From positions 1 through 5,166 of the forward strand of contig JBBSDV010000203.1 of assembly GCA_038240335.1 (NCBI GenBank): 5,166 nt of DNA, read 5' to 3'. A model generated the notes under the pieces. That model was not told the origin of the DNA. It searched no databases and saw nothing but the letters and a program-made list of their open reading frames with translations. Both the position numbers and the translations under genes were made by a program. This stretch comes from JBBSDV01 sp038240335. Its GTDB lineage: Bacteria; Chloroflexota; Dehalococcoidia; DSTF01; JACRBR01. This document shows, piece after piece, positions 4,616 to 5,166 of the stretch; the first letter of the stretch is position 1; each line of letters opens with the position of its first letter.

Positions 4616-5166
4616 ATGATCGACGGCGGCAGCGCTACAAGCCCGCGCGGGTTCGTCGCCGGCGCCGTGTACGCCGGCATCAAGACCGCCGGCGATGACA
4701 AACTCGATCTCGGCATCCTCGCGTCGGAGATGCCGGCGACGGTCGCCGCTGTGTTCACCCGCAGTACAGTGAAGGGCGCCGCCGTGATCGTCTCGCAGCA
4801 GCACGCGCGCAACGGCCGGGCGCGAGGCATCATCGTCAACGCCGGCATCTCGAACGTCGCGACCGGCGCAACCGGCATCGCAAATGCAAATGAAATGTGC
4901 GTTCTGGCAGCGGATCGCATCGACGCCGACGCAAGCGAGATGCTCGTCGGCAGCACCGGCGTCATCGGCCGGCCGCTGCCCATCGACAAAATTCGCACTG
5001 CCGCTGCCCGCATCGAGCTGCGCTCTGGCGCCGACGCCGGACACGCGTTCGCACGCGCGATCATGACGACCGACACGCACGCGAAGACCGTCGCCGCCAC
5101 GTTTCGAGCCGCCGGCAAGACGTACACGATCGCCGGCGTTGCGAAGGGCTCGGGGATGATCCATCC
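4616..5166 (+). CDS. argJ: glutamate N-acetyltransferase / ornithine acetyltransferase, N-terminal part
   Basis: Transfers the acetyl group from N-acetylornithine to glutamate, closing the acetyl cycle of arginine synthesis; some members also use acetyl-CoA, which cannot be judged here. Only about the first 184 of some 400 residues are in the window. Visible family blocks: GGSATSPRGFVAGAVYAGIK (4-23), LDLGIL (30-35), GRARGIIVNAG (67-77), the oxyanion-hole block GSTGVIGRPLP (112-122), IMTTDTHAK (149-157) and VAKGSGMIHP (175-184). The next residues should be the NMATM-like segment with the autocleavage/nucleophilic Thr, just beyond the edge. The region usually reading G-N/C-A-N-A is GISNV here (77-81). 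Start choice is uncertain: the frame is open back to a GTG at 4550 that overlaps the argC stop as TAGTG, adding 22 Arg/Ser-rich residues. Neither start has a Shine-Dalgarno. I prefer the ATG because the extension looks non-homologous. Confidence 0.93.
   Translation, partial: MIDGGSATSPRGFVAGAVYAGIKTAGDDKLDLGILASEMPATVAAVFTRSTVKGAAVIVSQQHARNGRARGIIVNAGISNVATGATGIANANEMCVLAADRIDADASEMLVGSTGVIGRPLPIDKIRTAAARIELRSGADAGHAFARAIMTTDTHAKTVAATFRAAGKTYTIAGVAKGSGMIH

Noticed and set aside
4382..5164. Minus-strand open frames of 260 and 210 codons opposite argC/argJ
   Set aside because: The plus strand here encodes clear ArgC and ArgJ motifs; the antisense products are Ala/Arg/Gly/Asp-rich with no family resemblance.

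Overview
The window is visibly GC-rich and densely coding, with ordinary chromosomal gene organisation. I see no RNA gene, insertion sequence, CRISPR array, integrase, phage gene or attachment site. The organism cannot be fixed from sequence alone. Two secreted lipoproteins with CGG-type lipoboxes (one a cyclophilin on a Ser/Thr/Ala/Pro-rich tether), a soluble-looking Asp-nucleophile alpha/beta hydrolase and the texture of ArgC/ArgJ (for example NVTGYAGSELARLL and SATSPRGFVAGAVYAGIK) suggest a GC-rich Chloroflexota, perhaps a Dehalococcoidia-like lineage. This is a tentative inference.

The left two-thirds (about 19-3364) holds four genes on the minus strand. In transcription order they are a lipid-anchored cyclophilin-type peptidyl-prolyl isomerase, a small lipoprotein of unknown function, an epoxide-hydrolase-like alpha/beta hydrolase, and an APH-family small-molecule phosphotransferase. 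The first two are separated by 6 nt and the second gene's likely Shine-Dalgarno lies inside the last codons of the first, so they look translationally coupled. The next two gaps are 90 and 88 nt and each downstream gene has its own clear Shine-Dalgarno, so co-transcription is possible but unproven.

The right third reads on the plus strand: argC (complete) and the N-terminal half of argJ, cut by the window edge about three or four residues before the expected autocleavage threonine. This is the start of an arginine biosynthesis cluster of the acetyl-cycling type. ArgC makes N-acetylglutamate semialdehyde, and ArgJ recovers the acetyl group from N-acetylornithine. The two blocks diverge from a 163-bp intergenic region (3365-3527), which should hold promoters for both. 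argC has no Shine-Dalgarno and a TANNNT -10-like hexamer 7 nt before its ATG, so it may be leaderless.

No new multi-gene system is evident. The items most worth a second look are the shared motif in two intergenic regions, possible leaderless argC initiation, the ambiguous argJ start with a hairpin and palindromes at the argC-argJ junction, non-consensus active-site neighbourhoods in ArgC and ArgJ, and the coupled lipoprotein pair.
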